DNA of 14,393 bases from Lysobacterales bacterium (lineage in GTDB: Bacteria; Pseudomonadota; Gammaproteobacteria; Xanthomonadales; Marinicellaceae), in contig WGBZ01000110.1 of assembly GCA_015494035.1 (NCBI GenBank), forward strand, positions 1 to 14,393. Direction: 5' to 3'. This document shows, piece by piece, positions 1-8,743 of the stretch. Positions within the stretch are counted from its first letter, which is position 1, and each line of letters opens with the position of its first letter. The translations under genes and the position numbers were made by a program. The notes under the pieces were generated by a model. It had not been told where the DNA came from. It did not search any database and saw only the letters and a list, made by a program, of their open reading frames with translations.

Positions 1-611
1 ATCTGGAAATTCGCGGTGCCGGTGAATTATTGGGCGATGAACAAAGTGGGCAGATTCATGCCATTGGCTTCAGCCTCTATTGCGAACTGCTGGAGCGCGC
101 CGTCAATGCCCTGAAAAATGGCCAGGAGCCAGACGAACTGGACGACAGTGCCCACCACACAGAAGTGGACCTGGGGCTGCCGGCCCTGATCCCCGACGAT
201 TACCTCCCTGATGTCTTCACCCGCTTGCAGTTTTACAAGAAACTCAACAGCGCCCGTAATCAGGATGAACTGGATCAGCTGCGCGTGGAACTCATTGACC
301 GTTTTGGCCTTTTGCCTGAAGCCACCAAAAACCTGTTTGAAGTCATGCGGCTGAAAACTGAAGCCGATGCCATGGGGGTGGAGTCCATCCAGATGGATGC
401 TGACGGAGGCACCGTTCGTTTTGGTAAGAAACTGCCCTTTGCGTCAGAGCGCCTGATTGCCCTGATACAAAAACAGCCACAGCGCTATCGCGCCGCCCCC
501 AACAACACCTTGCGCCTGCACGGCCGCTTTGAAACACCCGGGGAACGCGTCGCCGCAGTGGATGAGGTGCTGCAGTGGCTGAAAAACGGCCAGAATGGCG
601 CTTTGTCTTGA
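1..611 (+). CDS. mfd: Transcription-repair coupling factor Mfd, C-terminal part (5' end outside window)
   Basis: Mfd is an ATP-driven DNA translocase. It pushes RNA polymerase stalled at a lesion off the template and recruits UvrA to start nucleotide excision repair. Only the last 202 codons are present; the reading frame begins at base 3 and is open to the window edge. The visible start reads LEIRGAGELLGDEQSG, the conserved stretch of the TRG (translocation in RecG) motif. It is followed by IGFSLYCELLERAV and then the C-terminal D7 region that in the E. coli protein masks the UvrA-binding surface. The stop is TGA at 609-611. The TTG at base 30 is internal and is not a start. The family assignment rests on the motif and on CsiV as the downstream neighbour, which I recall from Pseudomonas. 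No sign of damage is seen. Confidence 0.96.
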   Translation, partial: LEIRGAGELLGDEQSGQIHAIGFSLYCELLERAVNALKNGQEPDELDDSAHHTEVDLGLPALIPDDYLPDVFTRLQFYKKLNSARNQDELDQLRVELIDRFGLLPEATKNLFEVMRLKTEADAMGVESIQMDADGGTVRFGKKLPFASERLIALIQKQPQRYRAAPNNTLRLHGRFETPGERVAAVDEVLQWLKNGQNGALS

Positions 612-624
612 CCCCTTTGTCTTG
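601..624 (+). repeat. 10-bp direct repeat across the mfd stop codon
   Basis: The word CTTTGTCTTG occurs at 601-610 and again at 615-624, a period of 14 nt. The first copy lies over the last codons of mfd and the second supplies the predicted -35 element of csiV. It looks like a small tandem duplication. Confidence 0.7.
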
Positions 625-645
625 GCTCTTCGAATGCGCTACCAT
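617..645 (+). promoter_or_regulatory. Candidate sigma70 promoter of csiV
   Basis: A -35-like TTGTCT at 617-622 and a -10-like TACCAT at 640-645 are separated by exactly 17 bp. Each matches four of six consensus positions. Transcription would begin near 652, which leaves a leader of about 35 nt with a good ribosome binding site before the ATG at 687. It would let csiV be transcribed independently of mfd. This is prediction only. Confidence 0.4.
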
Positions 646-686
646 GGAAAACAGTGCCTGAAACCAAAGCCTCTCAAGGAGTGCCA

Positions 687-1697
687 ATGATCAACCTTGC
701 CCTGCTTTACTGGAAAAGCCCCCCGAAATGGACTCGGACTAACCCGGTAGCCTTTAGAGTGGTTCACACAACTTTCTGGCCCCTGCGGTGCGTGCTGATC
801 GCCGTTAGTTTGCTTGTGCTTGCCAGCGCCCAGGCCGCCATGGTTCAGTCAGCGCACTACATGCCCCTGCAAAAACACGGCGCCTACGATGTGGAAGTGC
901 TGGTTTTTTCCCGCGGCACGCAGGCTGCCACAAGGCCCGCAGATCAGGTCCAGTGGGTGGACGTCAGCGACACCATCCGGCTGCAGGAAAAACCCGACAA
1001 CTGGCCAGAGTGGAAGTGGGCCACGGCGGAGCACACTCCGTCTGCTGACAACAGCCACTGGACCATGCCAGTGGAAGAACAAAAGCCTCAGGTGCTGGTG
1101 GATTACGCGCGTGGGGATCTGTTTTTGAACAAAACAGCCGCAAAACTGAACCAGCAACCCGGCTGGCGCGTGTTGCTGCACCGCAAATGGCGCTTGCAGC
1201 CCAGTGATTTCCAACAGCCCGTTTACCTGAACCTTTCCACCACTACGCCTCCGGTGTCCCAGGCACCGGGCAAAGGCGAAGCCATGTCTGGCGGGAGTTC
1301 CACCACCATGAACGAAGAAACCCAGCCTTTAGAGGCGCAAATGGAGACAGCGCCGGGCCTGTTGGGCAAACTGGCCTTTTCCAAAGGGCGCTACCTGCAC
1401 ATTGATGCCCGGTTACAAAAAGTGAGCACCAGCCCCAATGGCACCTTGGGCGTTTCGACGCTGCAGGAAAAAAGGCGCGTCCACAGTAAGGTGCTGCAGT
1501 ATTTCGATCACCCGGATTTCGGCGTGCTGGTCCTGATCACGCCTTTGCAGGCTCCCCAGCGGCCAGGCTCAGGTGTTGAACCGGCCAAGGAAGGTGAGAA
1601 TAACGCAGCAAAGCAGGCCAGCGCGAAACAATCCCCTGATACTACGGCTGAAAATAGCACCGTTAATCCCCAGAACCAAGGAGATCCACCGCCATGA
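687..1697 (+). CDS. csiV: CsiV-family envelope (peptidoglycan-binding) protein
   Basis: Secreted protein of 336 residues that resembles the CsiV family (Pfam PF10972). In Vibrio cholerae CsiV binds peptidoglycan and is needed for cell-wall synthesis through PBP1A. After a basic N-terminal region of about 34 residues comes a hydrophobic segment (35-50) ending in AQA, consistent with a signal peptide cut near residue 50. Family-like blocks follow: YDVEVLVF (67-74), WRVLLHRKWRL (160-170), KGRYLHIDARL (233-243) and a C-terminal block with FDHPDFGVLVLITP (273-286). The last 50 residues are a low-complexity Pro/Gln/Ala/Asn tail. I chose ATG 687 over the upstream GTG at 654 because AAGGAG at 676-681 lies 5 nt before it. 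A start inside the long N-region, such as GTG 759, cannot be excluded. The stop overlaps the next start (ATGA). The family call is by pattern only, and a PBP1A role in this organism is inference. Confidence 0.78.
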   Translation: MINLALLYWKSPPKWTRTNPVAFRVVHTTFWPLRCVLIAVSLLVLASAQAAMVQSAHYMPLQKHGAYDVEVLVFSRGTQAATRPADQVQWVDVSDTIRLQEKPDNWPEWKWATAEHTPSADNSHWTMPVEEQKPQVLVDYARGDLFLNKTAAKLNQQPGWRVLLHRKWRLQPSDFQQPVYLNLSTTTPPVSQAPGKGEAMSGGSSTTMNEETQPLEAQMETAPGLLGKLAFSKGRYLHIDARLQKVSTSPNGTLGVSTLQEKRRVHSKVLQYFDHPDFGVLVLITPLQAPQRPGSGVEPAKEGENNAAKQASAKQSPDTTAENSTVNPQNQGDPPP

Positions 1698-2293
1698 AAA
1701 CAAAAAACTTCCATCTCATTGTCGTGACCGCCCTGATGCTGGCACTGACGGCTTGCAAACAGCAGCCCGAGGCCAAAAACTGGCGCGTCATCCCTTCTGA
1801 AAGCACTATTTACCTGGTCACCACAAAAAAACTGCACGTAGCCGAAGTCATGCGGCTGACAGACCTGTCCGGCTATTACGACGGCCAACATTTCAGGCTT
1901 GAAATTCGTCTGGACAGCATTGACAGCGGCATTCCCTTACGAGATGAGCGCATGCAGAAACACCTGTTTGAAACAGACCAGCACCCGCAGGCTGTGCTGA
2001 AAGCGGAACTGCCTGCCGCGACGCTGCAAACGGGCAAACACAAAGTGGTTTTCACCCTGATGATGCATGGCAAGGAACAGGAATACCCGGCCGAAATCTG
2101 GGTTTCGGAACTGGCCCGTGACAAGCGACTGGTGTCACTGGTTCGTCCGGTGCTGGTGCGCGCGGAGGATTTTGATCTGGACAAGGGCATCGAGGTGCTG
2201 GCCAGCCTTGCCAAGCTGGTGAATATCAGCCACACGGTGCCGGTCACTGCCGAAATCGTGTTGCAGCCAGCGCCGAATAAAACAGGCAAATAA
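1694..2293 (+). CDS. YceI-like lipoprotein
   Basis: Predicted lipoprotein of 199 residues. A lipobox LTAC with Cys21 ends a hydrophobic signal sequence. Residue +2 is Lys rather than Asp, which by the E. coli sorting rule favours the outer membrane. The mature part resembles the YceI family, a lipocalin-like beta barrel that in some members binds polyprenoid or similar lipids. The best-matching stretch is LDSIDSGIPLRDERMQKHLF (73-92), which parallels the family pattern of a Ser-Ile/Val-Asp strand followed by RDERM..HLF. Later strands include HKVVFTLMMHG (116-126). A ribosome binding site AAGGAG lies at 1678-1683, and the start overlaps the csiV stop by 4 nt (ATGA), so translation of the two is probably coupled. 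Ligand and role are unknown. The family call is moderately firm; the envelope location is inferred from the lipobox. Confidence 0.8.
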   Translation: MKTKNFHLIVVTALMLALTACKQQPEAKNWRVIPSESTIYLVTTKKLHVAEVMRLTDLSGYYDGQHFRLEIRLDSIDSGIPLRDERMQKHLFETDQHPQAVLKAELPAATLQTGKHKVVFTLMMHGKEQEYPAEIWVSELARDKRLVSLVRPVLVRAEDFDLDKGIEVLASLAKLVNISHTVPVTAEIVLQPAPNKTGK

Positions 2294-2329
2294 ACCTGGC
2301 AAGTTAATCACGGCAAACGGGTACCTGAA

Positions 2330-2356
2330 CCGCTGGCCACGTCGGCCACTGGTTTT
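2330..2356 (+). terminator. Weak hairpin after the yceI-like gene
   Basis: TGGCC (2334-2338) and GGCCA (2344-2348) form a 5-bp stem with a 5-nt loop. It can extend by C-G pairs across a C/C mismatch and is followed by TTTT at 2353-2356. It lies between the convergent yceI-like gene and serS. The stem is short and the T-run meagre, so this is a weak candidate only. Confidence 0.25.
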
Positions 2357-2399
2357 CCCGATGCTAGGCGGCCTGCCAGAGAGCGCGCCATGGTTTGGA

Positions 2400-3677
<1,278 letters not shown>

Positions 3678-3733
3678 TCACCAATTGAGTTGGAGTTATC
3701 GGTTGTTGTTCGGTTAATCAAGCATTTTACCGG

Positions 3734-4441
3734 CTATTGCGGTTTTTTCGGTGATTTTTGCCACGCAAAAGGCGCTCCCCTGACCTGGCTGGCCGCTTCC
3801 AGCCACGCCGCGTGCGCCTGGCATTCGGCGTCGCTGGCACGGCGTACCGGAATCGGTGGCAACTGGCTCAGATCCAGGGTGACCTCATCACCGCTGTGGG
3901 TCTGTGCTTGCAATGACAGGCTTACCTGACCACCGGTCATGGCCAGGTAAACGTCCGCCAGCAACTGGGCATCCAGCAAGGCTCCGTGTAAAGTCCGGTG
4001 CTCGCTGTTGACCCGATAACGCTTACACAGGGCATCCAGACTGTTGCGGGCGCCGGGGTGTTTGCGTCGAGCGTATTCCAGCGAATCGGTGATTTGACAC
4101 AGGTCCTGCAACCGCTGCTGGTGGCCAATCAGGCTCAGCTCGTTATTCAGAAAGCCCACGTCAAAAGGCGCGTTATGAATCACCAGTTCGGCCCCATCAA
4201 TAAATGCCAGAAAATCATCTGCCACATCGGCAAACAGGGGCTTGTCAGCCAGGAAATCCAGATCCAGGCCATGCACTTCCAACGCGCCGGCCTCGATGTC
4301 GCGTTGCGGGTTCAGGTACTTATGCCAGGTGCGACCGGTGATTTGCCGATCATGCACTTCCACGCAGCCAATTTCGATCACGCGGTGGCCTTCGCTGACC
4401 TTGATGCCAGTGGTTTCGGTGTCAAGCATAATTTGTCGCAT
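3734..4441 (-). CDS. dnaQ: DNA polymerase III epsilon subunit (3'-5' proofreading exonuclease)
   Basis: Proofreading subunit of the replicative polymerase, 235 residues, close to the E. coli length (243). It belongs to the DEDDh exonuclease family. Exo I is LDTETTG with Asp7 and Glu9, Exo II is HNAPFDVGF with Asp94, and Exo III is LHGALLDAQLLADVY with His152 and Asp157. All metal-binding residues and the catalytic histidine are therefore present. QVSLSL at 172-177, just after the exonuclease domain, sits where E. coli epsilon carries its beta-clamp-binding motif and fits that consensus. The remaining C-terminal tail would bind the alpha (DnaE) subunit. A Shine-Dalgarno-like GGAAGAGG ends about 7 nt before the ATG. 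The gene is 44 nt downstream of rnhA on the same strand, so the two are probably co-transcribed. Confidence 0.97.
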   Translation of the reverse strand: MRQIMLDTETTGIKVSEGHRVIEIGCVEVHDRQITGRTWHKYLNPQRDIEAGALEVHGLDLDFLADKPLFADVADDFLAFIDGAELVIHNAPFDVGFLNNELSLIGHQQRLQDLCQITDSLEYARRKHPGARNSLDALCKRYRVNSEHRTLHGALLDAQLLADVYLAMTGGQVSLSLQAQTHSGDEVTLDLSQLPPIPVRRASDAECQAHAAWLEAASQVRGAPFAWQKSPKKPQ

Positions 4442-4485
4442 GGTGAGCCTCTTCCTGTTGTCCCGTTGGCCTGATCTCAGGCCAG

Positions 4486-5022
4486 TCAGTGCTTCTGGTG
4501 ACTGTTATCCGGATCACCGGATTCCTGTTCCAGCGCTGCCTCGGTGGCTGACAAGCTGACAGGTTTGTGACTGTCACGCAGGGTTTCAGCGGCGTTGCGG
4601 GCCAACGCGTCTACCCGCTCATTTTCCGGGTGACCCGCGTGCCCCTTGACCCAGTGCCAATGAATGTCATGCCGTGCCGCTTCGGCATCCAGGGCTTGCC
4701 AGTAGTCCTTGTTTTTCACCGGCTTCCTGTTGGCTGTTTGCCAGTTGTTTTGCTTCCAGTTAGGCAACCACTGGCTGATTCCGTCGAGTACGTAACGCGA
4801 ATCGCTGTATAAATCCACTTCACAGGGGCGCTTCAAGGCCTGCAGCGCACTGATCACAGCTTGCAGTTCCATTTGATTGTTAGTGGTTTGCGGGTGATTG
4901 CCGTGCAGCTCTTTTTCCACCCCACAGGCAGAAACCAGCAATGCGCCCCAACCGCCGGGGCCGGGATTACCCAGGCAGGCACCGTCGGTGTAAATCTTTA
5001 CCCTGGATTTTTTTTGTGGCAT
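4486..5022 (-). CDS. rnhA: Ribonuclease HI
   Basis: Cleaves the RNA strand of RNA-DNA hybrids, removing R-loops and primer remnants. The protein has 178 residues. The catalytic acidic residues are all visible: Asp13 in [16 protein letters not shown], Glu52 in NNQMELQAV, Asp74 in YSDSRYV and Asp138 in NERVDALA. His128 in [11 protein letters not shown] matches the flexible catalytic histidine. The basic loop W95..KNK..YW (roughly 90-110) corresponds to the substrate-binding handle. E. coli RNase HI has 155 residues, so this one carries about 25 extra, mostly polar, C-terminal residues. The frame stays open far upstream, to 5646, but that part is antisense to gloB. The start is placed at ATG 5022, which gives the normal N-terminus [14 protein letters not shown]. 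No strong ribosome binding site is seen. It is divergent from gloB and is followed by dnaQ. Confidence 0.97.
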   Translation of the reverse strand: MPQKKSRVKIYTDGACLGNPGPGGWGALLVSACGVEKELHGNHPQTTNNQMELQAVISALQALKRPCEVDLYSDSRYVLDGISQWLPNWKQNNWQTANRKPVKNKDYWQALDAEAARHDIHWHWVKGHAGHPENERVDALARNAAETLRDSHKPVSLSATEAALEQESGDPDNSHQKH

Positions 5023-5030
5023 GCTTGGCT

Positions 5031-5054
5031 CTGTTTTGGCGCGGCTGAAAACAG
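5031..5054. promoter_or_regulatory. 7-bp inverted repeat in the gloB/rnhA divergent gap
   Basis: CTGTTTT (5031-5037) and AAAACAG (5048-5054) are perfect inverted copies with a 10-nt spacer. They fill more than half of the 45-bp gap between the divergent starts of rnhA (5022) and gloB (5068). The centre-to-centre distance of 17 bp would suit a dimeric regulator. It could also form a hairpin in the gloB leader. It is not a LexA box: the CTG/CAG half-sites are 18 nt apart instead of 10. Confidence 0.4.
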
Positions 5055-5067
5055 GCCATTTTAACGC

Positions 5068-5829
5068 ATGAATCTGATTCCCATTCCCGCTTTTTCTGAC
5101 AATTACCTGTGGACCCTCCACAATGGCCAGCAGGCGCTGGTGGTAGACCCAGGTGATGCCGCGCCTGTGGTGGAGTATCTGCAGAAAAACCAACTGGACC
5201 TGGCCGCTATCCTGATTACCCACCATCATGCCGATCACATTGGCGGCGTGGGCAGCCTGAAGCGGCTGTATGACTGCCCGGTGTATGCACCGGATGACCC
5301 CCGCATTCCCATCAGGGACGTGATCGTGGCTGATAATGATGCGATTCAGGTTTCCCCCGGGGAGAAAACCTTTCGTGTGATGGCAGTGCCGGGTCACACC
5401 TTTACGCATGTGGCCTACTTCACCGATGGCCTGCTGTTCTGTGGCGATACGTTGTTCAGTATCGGCTGTGGAAGATTGTTTGAGGGAACCCCGGAACAAA
5501 TGTGGCATTCTTTGCAGCGCCTGCGCGATTTGCCCGAAGACACACAGGTCTGCTGCGCCCACGAATACACGCTGAGCAACATTGACTTTGCCCTGGCAGT
5601 GCTGCCAGGCGACCCGGCCCTGCTGGCCTACAAAAAAATCGTGCAAGAACGTTTGCGCGCCGGCCGGCCTTCATTGCCTTCGCGCATTGGCATCGAGCGG
5701 GCTTTAAACCCTTTTCTGAACTGCCACCGCAGCGACATCCGACAGGCGGCCGAGCGGCATTGCGGGCAACCACTCAATGATGAAGTAGCCGTGTTTGCCT
5801 GCCTTCGGCAGTGGAAAGATCAGTTTTAA
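5068..5829 (+). CDS. gloB: Hydroxyacylglutathione hydrolase (glyoxalase II)
   Basis: Hydrolyses S-D-lactoylglutathione to D-lactate and glutathione, the second step of methylglyoxal detoxification. The protein has 253 residues, the usual family length. The N-terminal metallo-beta-lactamase fold carries the binuclear metal motif [10 protein letters not shown] (51-60), with His52, His54, Asp56 and His57. The other ligands are His110 ([11 protein letters not shown]), Asp127 ([13 protein letters not shown]) and His165 (CCAHEYT). The C-terminal part with NPFL (214-217) matches the glyoxalase II helical domain (HAGH_C) and separates it from other beta-lactamase-fold hydrolases. The start gives the conserved [13 protein letters not shown]. 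The ribosome binding site is weak (AACAGG, about 12 nt upstream). It is divergent from rnhA and followed after 93 bp by fabI. Confidence 0.97.
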   Translation: MNLIPIPAFSDNYLWTLHNGQQALVVDPGDAAPVVEYLQKNQLDLAAILITHHHADHIGGVGSLKRLYDCPVYAPDDPRIPIRDVIVADNDAIQVSPGEKTFRVMAVPGHTFTHVAYFTDGLLFCGDTLFSIGCGRLFEGTPEQMWHSLQRLRDLPEDTQVCCAHEYTLSNIDFALAVLPGDPALLAYKKIVQERLRAGRPSLPSRIGIERALNPFLNCHRSDIRQAAERHCGQPLNDEVAVFACLRQWKDQF

Positions 5830-5861
5830 AGGTTTTTTTGATGGGCCCAAACGACGTCTCG

Positions 5862-5904
5862 GGCTATCATAGCCGCCTGCCGTTATGGCCACGAAAATAT
5901 TTTC
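5862..5904. promoter_or_regulatory. Two small palindromes in the gloB-fabI gap
   Basis: GGCTA-TCA-TAGCC spans 5862-5874, with perfect 5-bp arms and a 3-nt centre. GAAAATATTTTC at 5893-5904 is a perfect 12-bp palindrome. Both lie between gloB and fabI, the second only 8 nt before the fabI Shine-Dalgarno. The first contains TATCAT (5865-5870), which could serve as a -10 element. The nearest -35-like TTGATG (5838-5843) is 21 bp away, too far for a normal promoter. Function is not known. Confidence 0.3.
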
Positions 5905-5922
5905 ACATCACGAGGACAGACC

Positions 5923-6711
5923 ATGGGGATATTGGATAACAAAAAAGCACTGGTTGTGGGCGTTGCCAGCAACCGTTCCATCGCCTGGGCCATCGCCGAG
6001 GCCTTGCACCGGGAAGGCGCCGAACTGGCGTTTACCTATCAAAACGAGAAACTCAAGAAACGCGTTGACAAAATCGCCGAAGCCACCGGCTCTTCGCTGG
6101 TTTTGCCTTGCGATGTCAGCAGTGACGAACAGATTGAACAGGTGTTTGACGCCATTGGCCAGAACTGGGATGGCCTGGACATCATCATCCATTCGGTGGG
6201 CTTTGCGCCACGGGAGCTGTTGCAGGGCAACTACGTCGACAGCGTCACCCGGGAAGGGTTTCTCACCGCTCTGGACATCAGCGCCTACAGTTTTGTGGCA
6301 TTGGCCAAGGGCGGACGGGAGCTGATGAAAGGGCGTAATGGCAGCTTGCTGACCCTGTCCTACCTGGGTGCGGTGCGGGCCATGGATAATTACAACGTAA
6401 TGGGCGTGGCCAAGGCCGCACTGGAGGCCAATGTCCGCTATATGGCGCACAGCCTGGGGCCAGAAGGCACACGCGTCAATGCCATTTCGGCCGGGCCGAT
6501 CAAAACCCTGGCTGCCTCGGGCATCGGCAACTTCAAGAAAATGCTTGATCACGTGGAGGCCAAGGCGCCCCTACGTCGCAGCGTGACGCAGGAAGACGTG
6601 GCCAATGCCGCCACTTTTCTGAGCTCAGACTGGGCCCGCGGCATCACCGGCGAGATCATGTACGTGGATGCCGGCTACAACATCATGGGCATGACCGACC
6701 TGATTGAGTAG
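5923..6711 (+). CDS. fabI: Enoyl-[acyl-carrier-protein] reductase [NADH]
   Basis: Reduces trans-2-enoyl-ACP to acyl-ACP, the last step of each fatty-acid elongation cycle, in the cytoplasm. The protein has 262 residues and is a short-chain dehydrogenase fold member. The N-terminal nucleotide loop is [13 protein letters not shown] (13-25), the FabI pattern with Ser and Ile in place of the classical glycine-rich motif. The active site is Tyr147, Tyr157 and Lys164 in [34 protein letters not shown] (189-201) is the flexible substrate-binding loop. Gly93, Met160 and Phe204, counterparts of E. coli positions linked to triclosan or diazaborine resistance, are the sensitive-type residues. GAGGA at 5912-5916 lies 6 nt before the ATG. 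The gene ends at a strong terminator and converges on ppiD, an arrangement I recall from pseudomonads. Confidence 0.97.
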   Translation: MGILDNKKALVVGVASNRSIAWAIAEALHREGAELAFTYQNEKLKKRVDKIAEATGSSLVLPCDVSSDEQIEQVFDAIGQNWDGLDIIIHSVGFAPRELLQGNYVDSVTREGFLTALDISAYSFVALAKGGRELMKGRNGSLLTLSYLGAVRAMDNYNVMGVAKAALEANVRYMAHSLGPEGTRVNAISAGPIKTLAASGIGNFKKMLDHVEAKAPLRRSVTQEDVANAATFLSSDWARGITGEIMYVDAGYNIMGMTDLIE

Positions 6712-6736
6712 GTCGAAGACGATATTCTTGGTCACA

Positions 6737-6764
6737 AAAAAGCCACCGTTACAGGTGGCTTTTT
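6737..6764. terminator. Bidirectional intrinsic terminator between fabI and ppiD
   Basis: The core stem AGCCACC (6741-6747) pairs perfectly with GGTGGCT (6754-6760) around a 6-nt loop GTTACA. A-runs before it and T-runs after it extend the pairing to 6737-6764. Each strand therefore has a GC-rich hairpin followed by a U-tract, as expected for a terminator shared by two convergent genes. Confidence 0.93.
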
Positions 6765-6805
6765 GTTAACCCGAAAAAAGGGTTTGGTATGTTTCCAGCA
6801 CTGGT

Positions 6806-8704
6806 TTACTGCTGGTTGAACTTGTCTTCAAAGACAATAATATCCGCATCGTTCTTCAACTGTTCCAGCACCGCTTGCAGATCATTCCGTGCGGCATTGC
6901 GCTGAATCTGCAGCTTCATGGCTGTCAGTTCGTCTTCGTTCATTTTCGCCGTGTCGGCATCATGCACACCTTTCAGCGCCACCACGGCCACCTGCCCCTG
7001 GTTGAGCGGAATCGCGCGAACTACGGTTCCTTCGGCCGGCTTGGGCAAGGCGAATGTTTTCATTAACAATTCACGCGGCACGCTGGCATCGCTGCGAGAA
7101 ACCTGTGTGGCCTGTTTCAGTTCATAGCCTTTTTCTTTAGCCAGTTCTGCAAGCGGCTGGCCAGCACTCACGGCTGCGGCCATCTGCTCACCAGCGGCCA
7201 GGGCCAACTGCTGGCCTTTCTGCGCTTTCAGGGCTGCCACAATGGTGTTTCTGACTTCATCCAGCGATTTGCGTGCTGCGGGTTTGTGGCCCAGCAGTTT
7301 GACAAAGGCGATGTGATTGTCCCCCAGATCAATGACGTCTGAATTGCGTCCGTCTTCCAGCACTTCGGTTGAGAATGCGGCGTTCTGAAAGTTGGGGTGA
7401 GCGGCAATGCCTGTGGCACTGGCACGATCAAAATAACCCGTTTGCTTGATGGTTAGGCCAGCCTTTTCGGCGGCTTCATCCAGACTGTCGTAGGACTCCA
7501 ATACCTGCGTTTCCAGTTCGTTAGCCTTATTCAGAAAGGCTTCATCGGCCTTGTTCAAACGCAGCTCCTGGGCCAGCTCATCCTTAACATCTTCATAAGC
7601 CGGATAAGGCGCTGTCTTGATAATGTGATAGCCGAATTTTGTTTTGACTGGCTCGGAGATCTCATCCCAACCCATGGAGAACAACGCCTTGTCAAACTCA
7701 GGCACCATGACACCCTGAGCCACCATGCCCAGATCGCCGCCCTGGGCCGCTGAACCCGGATCCTGAGACTCGGCCTTGGCCAGTTCGGTAAAATCCGCGC
7801 CATTTTTCAGCTGCTGATACAGTGCCTGGGCTTTTTCCAGGGCTTTTTTATCGGCTTCGGGGCTGTCATCTTCTGGCGTAATGAGGATATGCGCCGCCTG
7901 GCGCTTTTCAGCTGCCGCCGGGTTATTCTTGCGCTCTTCATAGACTTGACGGATTTCGTCTTCGCTGACTGGCATCTGCCGAGCCAGGTCATCAAGACTC
8001 AATTCAATGTACTCCACGTTGACCTGTTCGGGCTGCATAAACTGGTCGCCAAATTCATTATAATAGGCTTCAATATCCGCTGCTTCTGGCTGATAGTCGG
8101 CACTGAATTGCTGCGGTGAAAGCACAAGATAGGCAAAATCACGCGTCTGTTTGGCCAGTTTCCAGGCCTGGCGCGCTTCCTTGTCGGTGGCAAACGCCGA
8201 AGCCGAGACCAGATCGGCGATAGCACCGGCCGTCATTTCGTCACTCAGGGTTTGTTCAAAGGCGCGTGCGCTTTGACCACGGTTGCGCAGGAAATTCGCG
8301 TACGCCTCTTTGCTGAACTGGCCGTCAATCTGAAAAATGGGGGCTTGCTGAATGGCGTCTCGCAACTGTTGCGGCGTCACGATAAACCCGCCTTGGCTCG
8401 CTTGCTGGCGCAGCACTTCGGATTCGATCATGTTTTCCAGGAACTGGCGACGGACGGTCGGGTTATCCAGTTGCGCTGGGTCGAAATTTTCGCCCAGTTG
8501 GTTCATCAAGCGTTGGCGATACTGGGCAAATTTCCGGTTGTATTCGTCGACACTGATTTTTTTGCCGTTGACAGTGGCCACGGCGTCGTTATTTGAACCG
8601 GTGAGGTAATTTTGCACGCCCCAGAAACTGAAGGTAATGACCAACAGCCCCATGAGCAAGGTCATGCCAAGACCGGTGGCATTTTTTCGGATCGAACTGA
8701 GCAT
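6806..8704 (-). CDS. ppiD: Periplasmic chaperone / peptidyl-prolyl isomerase-like PpiD
   Basis: Inner-membrane-anchored folding factor of 632 residues that acts in the periplasm near the Sec translocon on emerging envelope proteins. A short cytoplasmic N-terminus (MLSSIRKNATG) is followed by one membrane segment at about 12-30 (LGMTLLMGLLVITFSFWGV). A SurA-N-like helical chaperone domain comes next, with VNGKKISVDEY (45-55). One parvulin (PPIC) domain lies at about 270-364, with AAHILIT, FTELAKAESQDPGSAAQGGDLG and FGYHIIKT. A long C-terminal helical region follows. The frame extends 14 codons upstream, but ATG 8704 gives the standard PpiD N-terminus and has AGGGA about 10 nt before it. Length matches E. 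coli PpiD (623). In E. coli the PPIase activity of PpiD is very weak; whether this one is active cannot be told. It follows the tRNA genes and a terminator-like hairpin. Confidence 0.95.
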   Translation of the reverse strand: MLSSIRKNATGLGMTLLMGLLVITFSFWGVQNYLTGSNNDAVATVNGKKISVDEYNRKFAQYRQRLMNQLGENFDPAQLDNPTVRRQFLENMIESEVLRQQASQGGFIVTPQQLRDAIQQAPIFQIDGQFSKEAYANFLRNRGQSARAFEQTLSDEMTAGAIADLVSASAFATDKEARQAWKLAKQTRDFAYLVLSPQQFSADYQPEAADIEAYYNEFGDQFMQPEQVNVEYIELSLDDLARQMPVSEDEIRQVYEERKNNPAAAEKRQAAHILITPEDDSPEADKKALEKAQALYQQLKNGADFTELAKAESQDPGSAAQGGDLGMVAQGVMVPEFDKALFSMGWDEISEPVKTKFGYHIIKTAPYPAYEDVKDELAQELRLNKADEAFLNKANELETQVLESYDSLDEAAEKAGLTIKQTGYFDRASATGIAAHPNFQNAAFSTEVLEDGRNSDVIDLGDNHIAFVKLLGHKPAARKSLDEVRNTIVAALKAQKGQQLALAAGEQMAAAVSAGQPLAELAKEKGYELKQATQVSRSDASVPRELLMKTFALPKPAEGTVVRAIPLNQGQVAVVALKGVHDADTAKMNEDELTAMKLQIQRNAARNDLQAVLEQLKNDADIIVFEDKFNQQ

Positions 8705-8743
8705 GGTGGTGTGTCCCTGGAATTCGTCAGAAGTTAATAAAGA

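Noticed and set aside
5031..5054. LexA (SOS) box reading of the CTGTTTT/AAAACAG repeat
   Set aside because: The CTG and CAG half-sites are 18 nt apart; the E. coli-type LexA box needs 10.
5023..5646. A 208-codon in-frame extension upstream of rnhA
   Set aside because: It lies entirely antisense to gloB and the gap and has no RNase H or other family character. The standard RnhA N-terminus begins at 5022.
5908..6552. 214-codon minus-strand frame opposite fabI
   Set aside because: It is the antisense shadow of the fully supported fabI gene.
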